Shown here: positions 19,504 to 31,921 of the stretch, piece by piece
Layout of the letters: every line of letters starts with the position of its first letter
Position numbering within the stretch: the stretch's first letter is position 1
From: Acholoe squamosa
Taxonomy: Eukaryota; Annelida; Polychaeta; Phyllodocida; Polynoidae
DNA length: 64,000 nt
NCBI GenBank assembly: GCA_949317995.1
Contig: OX439043.1
Span: 44,149,560-44,213,559, forward strand
Direction: 5' to 3'
Notes under the pieces: generated by a model
Told to the model about the DNA's origin: nothing
The model's database searches: none
Seen by the model: only the letters and a program-made list of their open reading frames with translations
Made by a program: the position numbers and the translations under genes

Positions 19504-20507
19504 GAAAATTAACCAACCACATTTCTTATTACAGAAAATAAATAACTAAGTCTATACATACCTAAAAGTTCTTCAAAATTTCTTAGACTAATTATACATT
19601 TGCCTAGAAATATCTATGGGCCCTCCTACCAGTAATTTTTTTTTTTTTTATCTCTAAATGTGGATTTTTTGATTTTTTGCCTAAAAAACGAGTTTTTTTG
19701 GGTAGTTCTAGGCCCCTCACTCCCAAAATATCCTTCAGATGTATGGAAAACTAGGGTTCCCCATGTAGCTCTAACCCTGGGCTATCAGAATGAATGATAA
19801 TGACAGGTGTATATATTATTTTCACTGATTTATTAACCACAGAAGGCAGAATGACCAAATGACGACAAGTGGTGCCTATCGACCATATACCCCGGGGAGG
19901 GGGCACTTCCCCTTGAAATGGATACCGACTGCAGCCCGACTCGCGAGAGTGGTGGCAGTGGATTCCCACGTGATCCCGAAAAAGGGGAGCGGTGGATTCC
20001 CATCAGATCTCTAATAGCAGGGCGGTGGAATTTCATTAGTTCCGAAAAGGACTGTAGGGTTTATACACCATGCAAGTGATAAAAAGGCACAGTGCTGGAC
20101 AATGAAAAATTCTGATCCATACAAATACATGAGTACAATAGGGTGCAGGCTTGAAGGGGGGGGGGCAGTCCAGTCAATATTTGGGGTTGTCGAAAAAGGG
20201 GGGGGGGGCGTCAATGTCTAGGTTATCAGTCAAGTAGGGCGGACAGATCTCAAGATCACTGGGAGTTGGGCGGCAGTTGAGGGTGACCAACATATAGTCA
20301 GTGCCCCCCCCCCCCCCGGGATATACCCCTAAGTACAATGATTCAGTAATACGGGTACACAGTTTGTTATCGTTAAAAAGTATCTGAATGCACCATTTTG
20401 CCTCTAGATTTTATCTTCTTTTTTTTTCTAAGGGAGACCCCCAGACCCCCCTACAACAATGGTTATTCATATCTGTGCCTTTGGAATTTTAATGAAACAA
20501 TATTCTA
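19504..20507. other. No gene seen; repeat fragments
   Basis: It includes the inverted 33-bp match to 12820-12852 at 19857-19889, short phrases such as GGTGGATTCCCA repeated at 19958 and 19991, and several G or C homopolymers (20155-20210, 20305-20320). No convincing frame. Confidence 0.35.
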
Positions 20508-20725
20508 TTAATAACCAATTGAGGGCTAGCATTGACTATAGTTGACACCATCGTAGGCCTAGCATCGACTTTAGTCAACACCATGGTGGGCCTAGCGTTG
20601 ACTATAGTCGACGCCCATTATATAGGATTTGTATAGGAATTGAAAATAGGCTCGTCCTCTAGGAACTATACTTTTTTTCAGGGGCCATCCCCATGGTCAG
20701 GACAACGAATTTTGCTCTGCCTTAA
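20508..20725 (+). repeat. Dispersed repeat with TCGACTATAGTCGA palindromes, copy 2
   Basis: Same orientation as 4763-4945. It carries three variants of the palindrome (TTGACTATAGTTGA, TCGACTTTAGTCAA, TTGACTATAGTCGA). It then shares TGCCCATTATATAGGATTTG-type sequence through GGAACTATAC. The extra palindromic unit shows the array expands. Confidence 0.75.
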
Positions 20726-21384
20726 GTCTAGGATTTTAAAGATGTCTTTTGTGCAAAATATCAGTGGAGAGCTACGATACCCTCCCCCGGGTCATCGCCC
20801 CCTTCACAGTTTCATACCATGGACTACCTGACCTCACCCTCCTCTTTGCCCCCCCCCCCAACTTTCTGCCACCCCTGTGGTGCCGGTGAACCATGGATGA
20901 TGATGACAATGAGGGCATCACGTGACTATATAAGCCCCTTTGTTAGGCCAAATAAAATATCGTTTGTTTCCAGTAACATGACTTGAAAAGCTAGTATCCA
21001 TCGGTAGGTCGGATTTTTTTAAATTTCATTTTTACATTTATACAGGAAATGTTAGTGCAGAGAGAGGCATGAAATTCGTTGATTCCATTGAAAAATGATA
21101 ACGGAAAAATTGACAACTCTGGAAGAGGAGAAGCATATGAAATCGATACAGATAAATGAATGAAAAATATAAAAATACTTTAGAGAATAATGGTAGATAA
21201 GAAAACCATGAACAATTCAAGATCTATTTCTGATGGATAGCTGAGAAGCTCTGACTGAGTGATTTGAGTATCAACAAAGATAAAACATCACATAGTATGT
21301 CAGTGTCTTCCTCTCGAGTTTCCTCTCTCTCTTTAACTATCTGTCTACCTGTCTGCTTCAACCCGTTTTCCGCCCACCATGAGT
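20726..21384. other. No gene seen
   Basis: No convincing frame, splice pattern or RNA gene. A CT-rich stretch near 21310-21340 and a GAGT run near 21380 border the next repeat. Confidence 0.3.
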
Positions 21385-21700
21385 GAGTGAGTGAGTTATA
21401 GATGTTTAGCGCTACTTCGACAGATAAGGTCATATTCATGACGAGAACTACATTACACAATTTCAGAGGAATGTGTTGGTTCCCACGCATACCGGGGGTG
21501 TGGATGTTAAGAAATTGTTCATGTCACCATGTCAATTTTAAGAAATTGTTCATGTCCCATGTCACTAAGCCTAAAATAGCCCATGTCGCCATGTCGATTT
21601 CAGTCTTCCACACCCATCATATGTGCAACACACATCTGAGGGGATAGGAAAGAGGAGATATAGACCCTTTTAAGTGGGCTAGGGAAGCCCCCTGCCCACC
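21385..21700 (-). repeat. Dispersed repeat, copy 2 (inverted), with CATGTC-rich insert
   Basis: The outer parts match 1255-1500 as the complement. The central part (about 21515-21600) is an array of CATGTC units, for example CATGTCACCATGTC, absent from copy 1. A longer CATGTC-rich stretch lies at 29465-29640. Confidence 0.6.
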
Positions 21701-22468
21701 ATGAACTGAAATACAAGTCATGGAGACTTGTAAAGCTGCCGTCAGACATTATCTACTGGTGATCTATGACTGTACACATACGTGCCATACGTATATTAGT
21801 GGGAAACCCCATAGACACCACCCATAGTGCTTCCAGAGTCCACGTGCTCCGTGCGTGGGGAAGGTTCCTCCTGCTGCTGCAGCTGGGCCATAGAGAACCC
21901 ACGTGGGTACAGTCAGCTTCCTCCAGGAACTAACCCAGAATAACCCTCCTGATGCTGTAACCATGCAGGGAACTGGGTTAGGGCAAACCTTTCTATGCCT
22001 CAATACAAAATATGATTGGGTCCCGGGATTTGGTCTATGGTATACACCCAGGGATATACATAAAAATGTAAATGTATAGGCCTAGAATTCATAGGCTACC
22101 GAGCATCCCGGGCCGAGGATATATTCCAGGCAATGTGGCTCAAAAATAGAAAAAAAATAAAGAAGAAATTTCCGATAAAGAAGAAGTTTCCGATATTATC
22201 TGGTCCAAAAAGTTAAGGTAGGTAGGTAGGTAGGTCAGATTAAAAAAGAAAAACCTTTCTGTGCAATATTTTGGCCGAAATAATTCGTAAGCATTAATAA
22301 CTGTCATAGATAATCTATTTTAGCTATTTCATTAGCCAAACCATAGAGAGCTTGGGTAAAAATCTTTAATTCTTTACTTGGACGGGAGGGAAATATCAAA
22401 AACATGAATATTACATGAACAACTTTTTAATAATGACGAATATGAAAATAAAATCAAAATTATGTATT

Positions 22469-22540
22469 TGTGGATCAACACGGTAAAAGGTACACCCGTG
22501 CACCCCCTCGCGGGCCTACCTTTTACCATGTTGATCCACA
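22469..22540. repeat. Strong hairpin, 24-bp arms
   Basis: The arms 22469-22492 and 22517-22540 (TGTGGATCAACACGGTAAAA at the left, complementary at the right) differ at one or two positions around a GC-rich 24-nt loop. It lies in A/T-rich sequence with no adjacent gene. It could be a small hairpin element. A function as an RNA precursor cannot be judged. Confidence 0.7.
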
Positions 22541-23538
22541 TTTTATTTCTCTAAGTATCACAATTTAATCATCATTTTAAAAGCAAGTACATGCATGTAT
22601 GGTACTGCAGAATATATTGATTATTAAACACATTGAAGCTAGGATTTAGACTCATGATGATAATTTGGCAAATAGCAAATTAGAGAGGTCTAATGTGATG
22701 ACCTTAAGTATGCTTCTTTGTGTATTCCATCTATTCTTTATTTGGACATGCCCGTGCGGAATATTATGAGCACATAAGGAAGTCAATGAATATATTTGGC
22801 CTTCAAATATTCGGTATATGGGCATCACAAAAAAATACACACCTGTAAAAAGGTAGAATGTGTAAAAGTTACCCTCCCATGCATATTGATAGATAATGAA
22901 CACTCTGGATGTGGTGTAGAACTGAGACAACAATACATGTATTATTGAGAGGAAAAGGATAATTATCTGGTAACAGTCATTGAATGCACATCCATTGACA
23001 GGCATGGACAGCTCCATAGTGTTACTGCACTATTGATTGATTGAAATTTTTATTTGACATAATTATCATACAAACAAGGAAGCTCTTCTCATCAGCCAAA
23101 GTAGGTGGTAGATGAGATGATCCAATATTAAACATGCAAGGAACAAGAGTAGAATGTTGACGGCTCTGCGGTAATTAGCATAGTATGCAGGCATTATATA
23201 TATATAGATTGTCCCACGCTGGAGGCCATTTCACCGCGTTAATTATTAATGTGCTTAGTGTGAGCCTATGACGGACTCCACCTTTTTTTAGGTTAAACTC
23301 CACCTTTTTTTTTTTGTTAAACCGTAATACCCTCCGCCATTTAACAATAAACGTGGACCCTTTTCATTTAACATGGACCTTTGAACATGGACCTCTGTGT
23401 TTTACCCTCCGTGTTTATTATTTTTCATTATATCTTTGTGCCTACACCGTGATTTTTGTTCAGGATTCCCCGGGTATTCCCAATGACATCATGAATTATA
23501 TTCCGGGAGGCGGGTTTTCTAGTTGACGCAAGAGAAAC
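22541..23538. other. No gene seen; possible promoter end near 23230-23530
   Basis: No supported gene between 22541 and 23200. From 23280 to 23420 the phrases CTCCACCTTTTTTT, ACCCTCCG and CATGGACCT recur two or three times just upstream of the first exon at 23539, possibly a promoter region. Evidence is weak. Confidence 0.25.
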
Positions 23539-26500
23539 ATGCATCGAAAAATGCCTAAAGCAAGAGAAAAGGTAAGCAAAAGAATGAAAAGATGCTTCTA
23601 TGTTACAGTGTAGGTCACATGCCTTGTTCCTGTGTGTTATATTTATACTGTCATCAGTATTTTCAACGAAAATGGAGGTCCTTTGGTCAGCATCAGCTGA
23701 GTCCATCCTGTCACTATGTAAAATGTATGGGGTCACAGAGTAGTGGAACGTTCCTGTCATTTTAGTGTCAGTTTTTTTGTAGTCTTGTACTCCTGGATTG
23801 AGTTATACATCCCTGCCTTCTCCCTGTGCCTTTCTCAGGATGAATTATGGGTCTGTTCTGGTAGAGACAAGGACCAGGCAGGGAATTTACCTTATTTTCC
23901 TATGGGGGTTGTGGATTTGGGGCTAGGCATAGTGTGAGTCTCTATTTAAAAACCAGCCATCCAAAAAAAATTCGAACCCTAATTCTTATGTTATATGTTT
24001 TTATCCAGAGTAACCATGAGGGGGAAGAATATGATGAAAACGAGGGGTACTACAATGAAGATGACTTGGAGTACGAAGAATATGTGCTGGAGGAGGAGGA
24101 CTATGACCAGTCTTTGAAACCTTGTCATTTTCCGGGTATTGGTGCCACACAAGACTTTAATTACATGGTCTACAGGTACTGACATTCACTATAACAGAAA
24201 TATGCAGGTCGCAGGGAGCATCCGATGCACTATGGCATACTCATGAGGAGGCCTGCCTACCTATCACCTCCTCCTGAAGATGACCCTGTGAGAGATCCCA
24301 CTTACTAAACTGACGATGAATTTGTTGCTCCATAAAGTGCAAGGGGTCGAGGTCGTGGGGAAAGAGGAGGCCGTGGAGGTGCTCCCAGCAGGCCAAGGGG
24401 GAGGCCCGAGGGTCCAGTATGTCTGGTAGGGGTGCCCCCCCATGGAACCCAGGGCAGTGGCCGCGGACGTGGAGCAAACACATCTAGGAACTCATCCGTC
24501 TCGTGCTCTTCTGAAACCACCTTGAAACATTGGAATCCCTTGGAATTGAAGGCACTTATTTATGGTGCTAACCACCTGAAGCCAGTGCTGAAAGGCAAAT
24601 TTAAGTTCAGCAGTGATGGCGCCGTGATGAAGAAGCTAGCATGGGAGGAGCTGGCAGGTCAGTCTCTTTTAGTTAATTGTCTTTATAATAGCGCTGCAAC
24701 ATTCTTTTTTCTTATAAAAATTATCTCATTAAAATATATCTTATTCCTAGCTTAACTAATTAAGTGTACTATGTTTCAAATTTAGAAAAAAGTCTTAGTG
24801 TCATCAGCTGAACAAGAATGACTCTTTTGATTCTTTTTCACAGAATATGTGTAAACGTGAGTGGTACGTGAAACAATGCAAGGACAAATTACTATACTAT
24901 GGGCAAGATGCGAAAAAAAAGGTAGGTAGCCTGTTGTCTTCCTTTTTTAAATGAACTATGCTAAAGTGCACTTTGCTTTATATATGGGAAAGAAATTTAG
25001 ATATAACTTTTATTCACTGACACTTTTAGCTAAAACCCTTCATAACATATTGTCAATTCTCTTCACAGAGGAAATAAATTCCCTTTGCACCATAGAACTT
25101 CTTGATTTTGTCATCATATGCATGTTACCTCAAATGCGTTTTCTTCTTTAGATGATCACACCTCTTCAAGTGTAGTCTATTTTATCTTTTCCAGAGACAA
25201 TTGATAGACAGCATGTATAGCTCGGGCAGTGGGCAGAGAAAGGAGGAGCACTTCCTGACTGACTTGGAGCAAGCAATCCTAGACTGGGTAGGAGAAGACG
25301 TGGTCTTGGGTGAGTGTGGACCTAAATTTTTGTTCATTTATCACATTAATAGTTTACCCCTAGGTTTTTTGCAGGGTATGGCATTTGGTAGACAGCATAC
25401 TAAGTACATATAGAGTATCAGATAGTACAGCTGACCTTGTGGTAGGGAATGGAACTAGTACATATATAGCATAGACATTAATAATGCATGTGCTTCTCAT
25501 GTCCTATACATTTTATTTTATACCATATAGTTTTTAAAAGTAAGCGGTCCAGTTATCAACTTTCTTTTCTTTATGTCCACTTTATTTCAGTGGAGTATTT
25601 TTTTATTTATTCATCGTTTATTTTTTCAGGAATACCTGGTATGCAGCCCCCAAACCTTAAAGGAGGAGGCAGGATCGAGGAACCATGGTCATGTTACGAC
25701 CCAAACAGCCCAGAGCGGGAGGATTACACGGCGATGGAAATGCCCAGTGACGCATTGAGGGCAGTAATAGAGGGCAAATTACTTGCAGTTGATGAAGACG
25801 GGGATAAGTTAACTATAGCCTTAGTCCTAAAGAAATACTCCTTTAAGATATTGTTTAAACAAGATTTTCTATTATTTTTTTTTATATAATTGCCAAAATT
25901 TTTGTCTCACTATAATGTCAACCAAACCGAAATACTCCCGAAATATAATTTTTAACCAAGACCAGATATTTATTTTTATGTTATAGCCAAAAAATGTACA
26001 TTATTAATTCATTTTTTTTCCTTTATTTTGCACAGATCCTATGGTGGATGAGGATGAGTACAATGAGGTTCCGGATGAGGCCGAAGCGGAGGAAGAGCAT
26101 GATCCAACTAACACAGTAGACCACTTCATGCAAGAGGTGGAGGAGGAAAATCAACGTGAGACAGTCTCTTACAAGCCGAATCAATCACTACCTGATGTCA
26201 ATGACCTAAAAAGTCCTCCACCTAAAAGTGTTTCAAGAGAGTCCATGTTGAAATTCAACAAAAGGCAAAATCTAGAAAAAGAAGGACAATCGGGGAGAAG
26301 GAACTGTCTCCTCATGCCAAAGAGAGGGTGGAGAGAAAGAAAAAGCTTTTAGCAGAAGCTGTGAAAGTAATAGAAAGGAACACTCCCAAGAAAACAAAAA
26401 CCCAGCCTTTACTCAACCAGAAGGCATCCACCTCATCCATCTTAAAGACTGTTCTTGCGGCCAAACCTGTGGTAAAAGAGAAGGCCCCCTCCTGTTAAGA

Positions 26501-27475
26501 CTCTCCCTGATATCAAACCCGCCCCATCCAAACATAAATCAGAGGAGGTAAGTGACACTGAACCTGCCAAAGAGAGACCGAGAACCAGACCTCCATCCTT
26601 TTTCAGGTTTAATAAATGCGATGGACATGTCAGGAGTTGAGGAGAATGATGAATCTGTTGTTTTCCTTACTAGTACACCTGCATCTGTAAGAAATAAAAA
26701 AAATGAGGAGACAGCAACAAGCAACAAATGGCCACCTGATCAAAGTACCTCGCATCAATCTGACATAGACAGGTTAGACAGTAAAAGGAGGAAACTCTTT
26801 TTGTCTCATGGAATAGACAAGGGCTGGAAAGAAGAATTTGGGGCGGCTACCCGCTCATTACTGGAGGAAAGTACTGACATTATTTTGGAGCAGAATAAAA
26901 AATTGTGCGAGTCTCTTTTCAGACACCAAGATGAATTAGCACAAAATACCCAAGAAACCTCCTGTATTATGGTAAAATCCTTGAAAGGGGTAACTGCTGG
27001 GTTGACCAATGCTCTTCGCGATCACTCGCATGAAACAGAACAGTGTCTGACATCTCAAAGAGACACTATGCTTGAAATTCAAAGTAAAGCCCTAGAGCAA
27101 CAAAAGAAAGAAGCAGAGGAAGACTGTATAGCTATGGGCAATGTGCACACAGAACTGACAAACCAAATAGTCGGAAAGCAAGTTCAACCAGTCAAAGCTC
27201 TCGATAAGTTGAGTAATATAATGATAGAGAATTGTGAGAAGTTGACTGACGCCCAAAGTAAGATGAACGTGGGTTTTATAGGCATGCAGGACTGTGTCTT
27301 GTCTTTGTCGCAGTCATTTAATAATATGACTATTAATGCAGACTCTCCAAAAGAGGTGTGCACTGGTCTCCAAACAGGAGCGACTGCTGATAAGATACTC
27401 CAAGAAATAGTGAAAACAGTGCAAAAGCTGAATGAAGCTGTGACCTTCTCAGTCGACCAAAATATAACAAGGGGT
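23539..27475 (+). pseudogene. Decayed multi-exon gene with Myb/SANT-like segment and coiled-coil C-terminus
   Basis: Exon 1 is 23539-23571 (ATG to donor GGTAAGC). Exon 2 is 24009-24175, very acidic (EEYDENE, EEYVLEEEDYD). Exon 3 is 24215-24657, entered in matching phase. It holds an Arg/Gly box (RGRGRGERGGRGG) and then a Myb/SANT-like stretch (HWNPLELKALIYGANHLKPV). That stretch seems to continue at 24843-24921 (KREWYVKQCKDKL) and 25195-25309. Further exons lie at 25630 and about 26035. The last, about 26604-27472, is a long helical segment ending at GGTGAG. Exon 3 has two in-frame stops (24306, 24333), the next junction is out of phase and frame breaks occur near 26270 and 26500. DNA binding is inferred from the SANT-like part. 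Such two-part proteins occur both as host factors and as accessory proteins of DNA transposons; I cannot tell which. Confidence 0.5.
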
Positions 27476-27742
27476 GAGAAATTAAAAAAAAAAAAATTTA
27501 GGTCTTGTTTCAGCATACTTCAATTTTTATTTAATTTACCTCTATATCCATTGCTCACAAAGAAGTGTTTTTTTCTCGAGGTGGGGTACAATGTTCACTA
27601 TAGTAATTTAGTTAGGGATCATTTTTGGTAGGCTCATACATATATACAACCTTAGTGTCTACACAACATTTTAGGAGATTCTGCTCAAAATCGTCTATTT
27701 TATGACAATTTTAAATTTTGGCATATTTATATATGTGAATTA

Positions 27743-28777
27743 CAGTAAAATTCCTTTACAACGAATCCTGTTACAACGAATTTTGTTTATAACAAACAAA
27801 ACACATTGTCCCAAATCAGTCCCATACATTACATATAATCCCTTTACAACGAACTTTACATGGGCTGGATTCGTTTACAATGAACCTTTGAGGCTTATAA
27901 ATAGTTATCTTGCCTTAGATTGACTTCAAAGGATTTTGTCCTTTTGTTTAGTTTTACGTCCGGGGGCCATCGAGGAACTCAGACATTCAAGGGTTCTCAG
28001 ACATTAAGTCCTTTCTTTTCTGTTTGGACAGGTATTTCAAAGCTGCTTGTCCAGACAGTTAGACAGGTATTTATATGCTGCTTGCCCAACACAGCAGTGA
28101 CCGAATCTATGAATGACCGAATCTATGAGATGAATGACCGCATCTATGAGGAGGGGTGAGGGGGAAAACCGCTACCGGGGCTTCATTCCCCTACTCTTTT
28201 CGAAGGATAGCAAGTGTTCTTTTATTTGGCTGGTCCAATAGGCAGGGCCAGACAAACCACGGCCTTAGATCACTCAGACTTAGTTCACTGAGGGGATTCC
28301 CATGGCAAAAGACAAGCATGTAGGCCTGGACCCACGCATATGGACACCAGCTGCCCACATGTTTGTCGCCTTTTACGAATATGGTATGCCCACTGGTAGA
28401 ATGGAAGGAGAATGAAGTTATTCTGCTCCTCCATGCCCTCACATGAAGGTCCCCACTCCACAGGAGGAGACTTCAAAGGAAGCTACAGGCATTTTGTGTA
28501 ACCTCCTCCCCCTTTTTTTTCTTAAGCCTGGACGGGGGATGGGGATGCTAGGGTGTGTGATAGGGCATCTACATATGCCTCTATTGTACCCTGGACGGGT
28601 GGAAGGGTGGAGGAGGTCGGGGGTGTTAGGGTGTGTGATAGGGCTTCTACACACGCCTCTACTATGCCCTGGATGGGGGGAGGGAGGGGTAGGGGCGACC
28701 TTAATGGACTCATAAATAGATGATTTGGATATAACGAAATTCGTTTATAACGAATTTATTATAACGGAATTTTACTG
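27743..28777. mobile_element. Pogo/Tigger-like non-autonomous element, TA target duplication
   Basis: A 1035-bp element has inverted ends starting CAGTAAAATTCC and continuing with TTATAACGAATT-type repeats (several ACAACGAATC / ATAACGAATT variants on each side). TA flanks it at 27741-27742 and 28778-28779. This end sequence and TA duplication are characteristic of pogo/Tigger members of Tc1/mariner. No transposase frame remains. The interior has two copies of a GCTAGGGTGTGTGATAGGGC-like phrase at about 28547 and 28626. Confidence 0.8.
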
Positions 28778-28779
28778 TA

Positions 28780-29464
28780 TTTTCTTCCTTCTCTGACATT
28801 CTTTTGGACCTTACAATTATGATCCTCATATTAATAATGACTGAGGGCATATGATGAAACAATGTTATGCAATGATTTATATATTTTACCCATCATGCAG
28901 TGCGTTGAATATGGATCTTTTTCAATTTTTTTACTTCAAATGGCCAAAATTACAAAATTATGCATGGGACCCCATATCAAAATCACTCTTATTTGAAAGC
29001 AAATTATCCGAACAATATTTCAAAGTATAAGGAAAATCTAGTGAATTTTGTTTATTTTTGTTGTAAAATTATAGAAACTTTATTCCCCTCTTTTCCGAAA
29101 AATGAGAGATTTAGCTAGAATGCCATATAATGGAGTTAGAAACAAAAATTCTTGATGCATAAGGATATCAGACCATTTACCATCTGAGGTTTCATATCTC
29201 TGTATTAAATGGGTATGACAGAAAAAAAATTCTCTAGGTGAAGATTGAAATACTTTTATTTTTCAAAATTCAATATAAAAAATGTAGCCTGGGACCCCCT
29301 ACTTTTCTTTTCCAAATCTTATTCTACATGATTTATTTTTTTTTTATAAATCATCAATAATGATGGCAGCGTAGTCCAGATAGGAGAGTACCATCTGTTT
29401 GTAAAGCAACACTGCTATAGGAGAGGCATGTCTATTACTGGTCGTATCTTTTAAGAAATTGAAT
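28780..29464. other. No gene seen; A/T-rich
   Basis: A/T-rich sequence without a supported frame, splice pattern or repeat border. Confidence 0.3.
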
Positions 29465-29640
29465 GCTCATGTCACAAGTCACTGAATTTCCCATGTGCCA
29501 TGTCACCTCTACAGACACATCATATCCCATCTCAAATTAATAAAGCACCTTTGCCATGTCCCTATTAATTTTATTGCCTCATGTCTCTAAAACCCATGTC
29601 ACATGTCGATATTTCGAAATAACCATGTCACCACGTCGAA
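29465..29640. repeat. CATGTC-rich degenerate array
   Basis: The units CCATGTC, CATGTCAC and ACATGTCG recur about ten times. Related to the array at 21515-21600. No coding potential. Confidence 0.6.
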
Positions 29641-29667
29641 TTTGGTGGTCCCAGCACCCACTCGTAG

Positions 29668-30129
29668 AGGTTACATGGACGTAAATGCTGCCCTCTCGTG
29701 AGTCATATGGTATTCAGGCCTGCACTGAAGGTGATCTGGGTGCTGATTGGCTTAGAAATCATATGCAAGAAATATTGGTAAAATTATGAAAAAAATCACA
29801 AGTGACCCCAAATAGTTCCTAAATGGAACAGTAGATGAGTTTTTATATTTTGCCAAGGTTTGGTGATTTTATCAGGTCTGCAAATGTTCATCTGGCCAAT
29901 GGAGGTTTTGAGGCCCAAAATAGGGTAGAATGGCACTTGCTGTACGTATCGCTCCCTTAGTTAAGATTTTCAGGGTTAAGCCTATCCTATATTCTAACAC
30001 ATTGTGTGTGAGAGATGGTTTAATCTTGCTACGGTCGAAAATATTACCAACGAACATTACGGGGGGCTGTTTTTATGTGTTATGCTATATAGAAACATAG
30101 AGGAAATGGAATTAGTTCCACGTAACCTA
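29668..30129 (+). repeat. 462-bp repeat, copy 1 of an apparently identical pair
   Basis: Copy 1 and copy 2 (31038-31499) appear identical over their full length. Both begin AGGTTACATGGA and end with TCCACGTAACCTA, so the ends are short inverted repeats (11 of 12 positions). No coding frame of note. They could be two insertions of one MITE, terminal repeats of an 1832-bp non-autonomous element, or a recent duplication. Confidence 0.85.
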
Positions 30130-31037
30130 TAGGATGATTGGACATTTGACCTGCCTATTTCAAATGCCCTCTTAATGTCATTTTTCTGTTACAGCAAGGA
30201 TGGTTTTACAGGAATTTGGCCAAATTAGTCACAGAAATGGTGTGTAAATAAAAAAAATAGGAAAACCTTGCTTGCGGAGGTAGGGTAATTCACTAAATAT
30301 TGCAGTTTCTATGAATCTCCCAAAACATAACTTTTTCTGGTCATAAACCACCTACAGGGTGAAATTTTCAGCAGAAAATGACATTTTAGCCTCATTTTAA
30401 TCTTCCTAGGGTTATTGATGCACAGATATCCATGTAGGGCCTACCATAGGGTCCATTGGAAGTTGGTCGGGTTTGCTGTGTTTCGTCAAAGTTTCAGTGA
30501 GAGCGCAACTATCTAATTAACCAGTAGTAATTTATCCCCCAGTGCAAATATTAGTACAATATTGATAACAGGTATTCTTGATGCATGTAACAGAAAAGGC
30601 ATGCCTTAAAAAATGATCCCCTGGTAAGATATGATCTGTAAAAAGTGGGATTAATTATAGGCCTAATATTAATCATTTTTCACCAGTTTTATCATGTTTT
30701 TCATGATTTTGTGAGTTTTTCTGGCAAAATCCTAACAATATTTTGCAAAATCAATGCCCCCTTCATCATCAGGTGACTGAATTCACTGCAAATATGCAAT
30801 TTGACAGCTCTAGAACTGCTGCTTGTGCAGTGCATAGATCTTTGATGATAAAAGTCGCTGCTCGGAAATCACATTGAAAACTGGTAGGAATTTCAGTGTG
30901 AATTGCACACATCAATCCCCTCATATCATAACATTGAGAAAGGCTGTTGCCACCAAACTTTAGGATTTTATAGGACAGACCCTAAGGTTTGATAGGAAAA
31001 ACATTTTAGTTTTATCTGAAGACTCTACCCCTAATTA
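30130..31037. other. Sequence between the identical 462-bp repeats; no gene seen
   Basis: 908 bp of A/T-rich non-coding sequence. No primer-binding-site-like or polypurine-tract-like sequence is obvious next to the repeats, which argues against a classic LTR-type structure. Confidence 0.4.
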
Positions 31038-31499
31038 AGGTTACATGGACGTAAATGCTGCCCTCTCGTGAGTCATATGGTATTCAGGCCTGCACTGAAG
31101 GTGATCTGGGTGCTGATTGGCTTAGAAATCATATGCAAGAAATATTGGTAAAATTATGAAAAAAATCACAAGTGACCCCAAATAGTTCCTAAATGGAACA
31201 GTAGATGAGTTTTTATATTTTGCCAAGGTTTGGTGATTTTATCAGGTCTGCAAATGTTCATCTGGCCAATGGAGGTTTTGAGGCCCAAAATAGGGTAGAA
31301 TGGCACTTGCTGTACGTATCGCTCCCTTAGTTAAGATTTTCAGGGTTAAGCCTATCCTATATTCTAACACATTGTGTGTGAGAGATGGTTTAATCTTGCT
31401 ACGGTCGAAAATATTACCAACGAACATTACGGGGGGCTGTTTTTATGTGTTATGCTATATAGAAACATAGAGGAAATGGAATTAGTTCCACGTAACCTA
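31038..31499 (+). repeat. 462-bp repeat, copy 2 of an apparently identical pair
   Basis: See copy 1 at 29668-30129. The flanking bases differ (ATTA before, GAACC after), so no shared target duplication is visible. No base difference between the copies was seen, pointing to a very recent event. Confidence 0.85.
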
Positions 31500-31625
31500 G
31501 AACCACTGTGTGAAGGACTGTGGAGGGAGCACACACCCCCACTGGTGGCTTCTGGGAGAACTGGGCACTGGATAAGTTATTTGAATGTTGAAAGTTCTAG
31601 GTGTACATGTATTACTCTGCACAGG

Positions 31626-31680
31626 GAGTGATCATTTTCTAACAACAGGAGGGGGGGCTGGTGGGTTTGCGCATGGACGC
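31626..31680. mobile_element. Truncated end of a Harbinger-like MITE
   Basis: GGGAGTGATCATTTTCTAAC followed by G-rich sequence and GCTGGTGGGTTTGCGC matches the left end of the 7247-7570 family. The right end is missing. Confidence 0.5.
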
Positions 31681-31921
31681 ACAAAAAAAATTAAAACCAT
31701 AAAATTAGGGGTGTACGTAGGGGGTATGTGGGTGCACAAAATGGACATACAGTAGATACTTAGATAACAGAATTGTGCTTGTGCTACAACTAGGTACATC
31801 AACCTAGCAATTGTTGATATGGTACCAAATTGTATTGGTAACCATGGCAACAGGTTATGTATTTAAGAAAAATTACCTGTGCAAAACTACCCACCCGTAC
31901 CTACGGAGCCCCTAATAGGAC

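Noticed and set aside
22652-23017. 121-codon minus-strand hydrophobic frame as a membrane-protein gene
   Set aside because: A/T-rich composition alone gives hydrophobic codons. There is no splice support or recognisable family.
29668-31499. An LTR retrotransposon with 462-bp LTRs
   Set aside because: The repeats do not begin TG or end CA, and no primer-binding site, polypurine tract, coding region or target duplication was seen. Left as an unexplained repeat pair.
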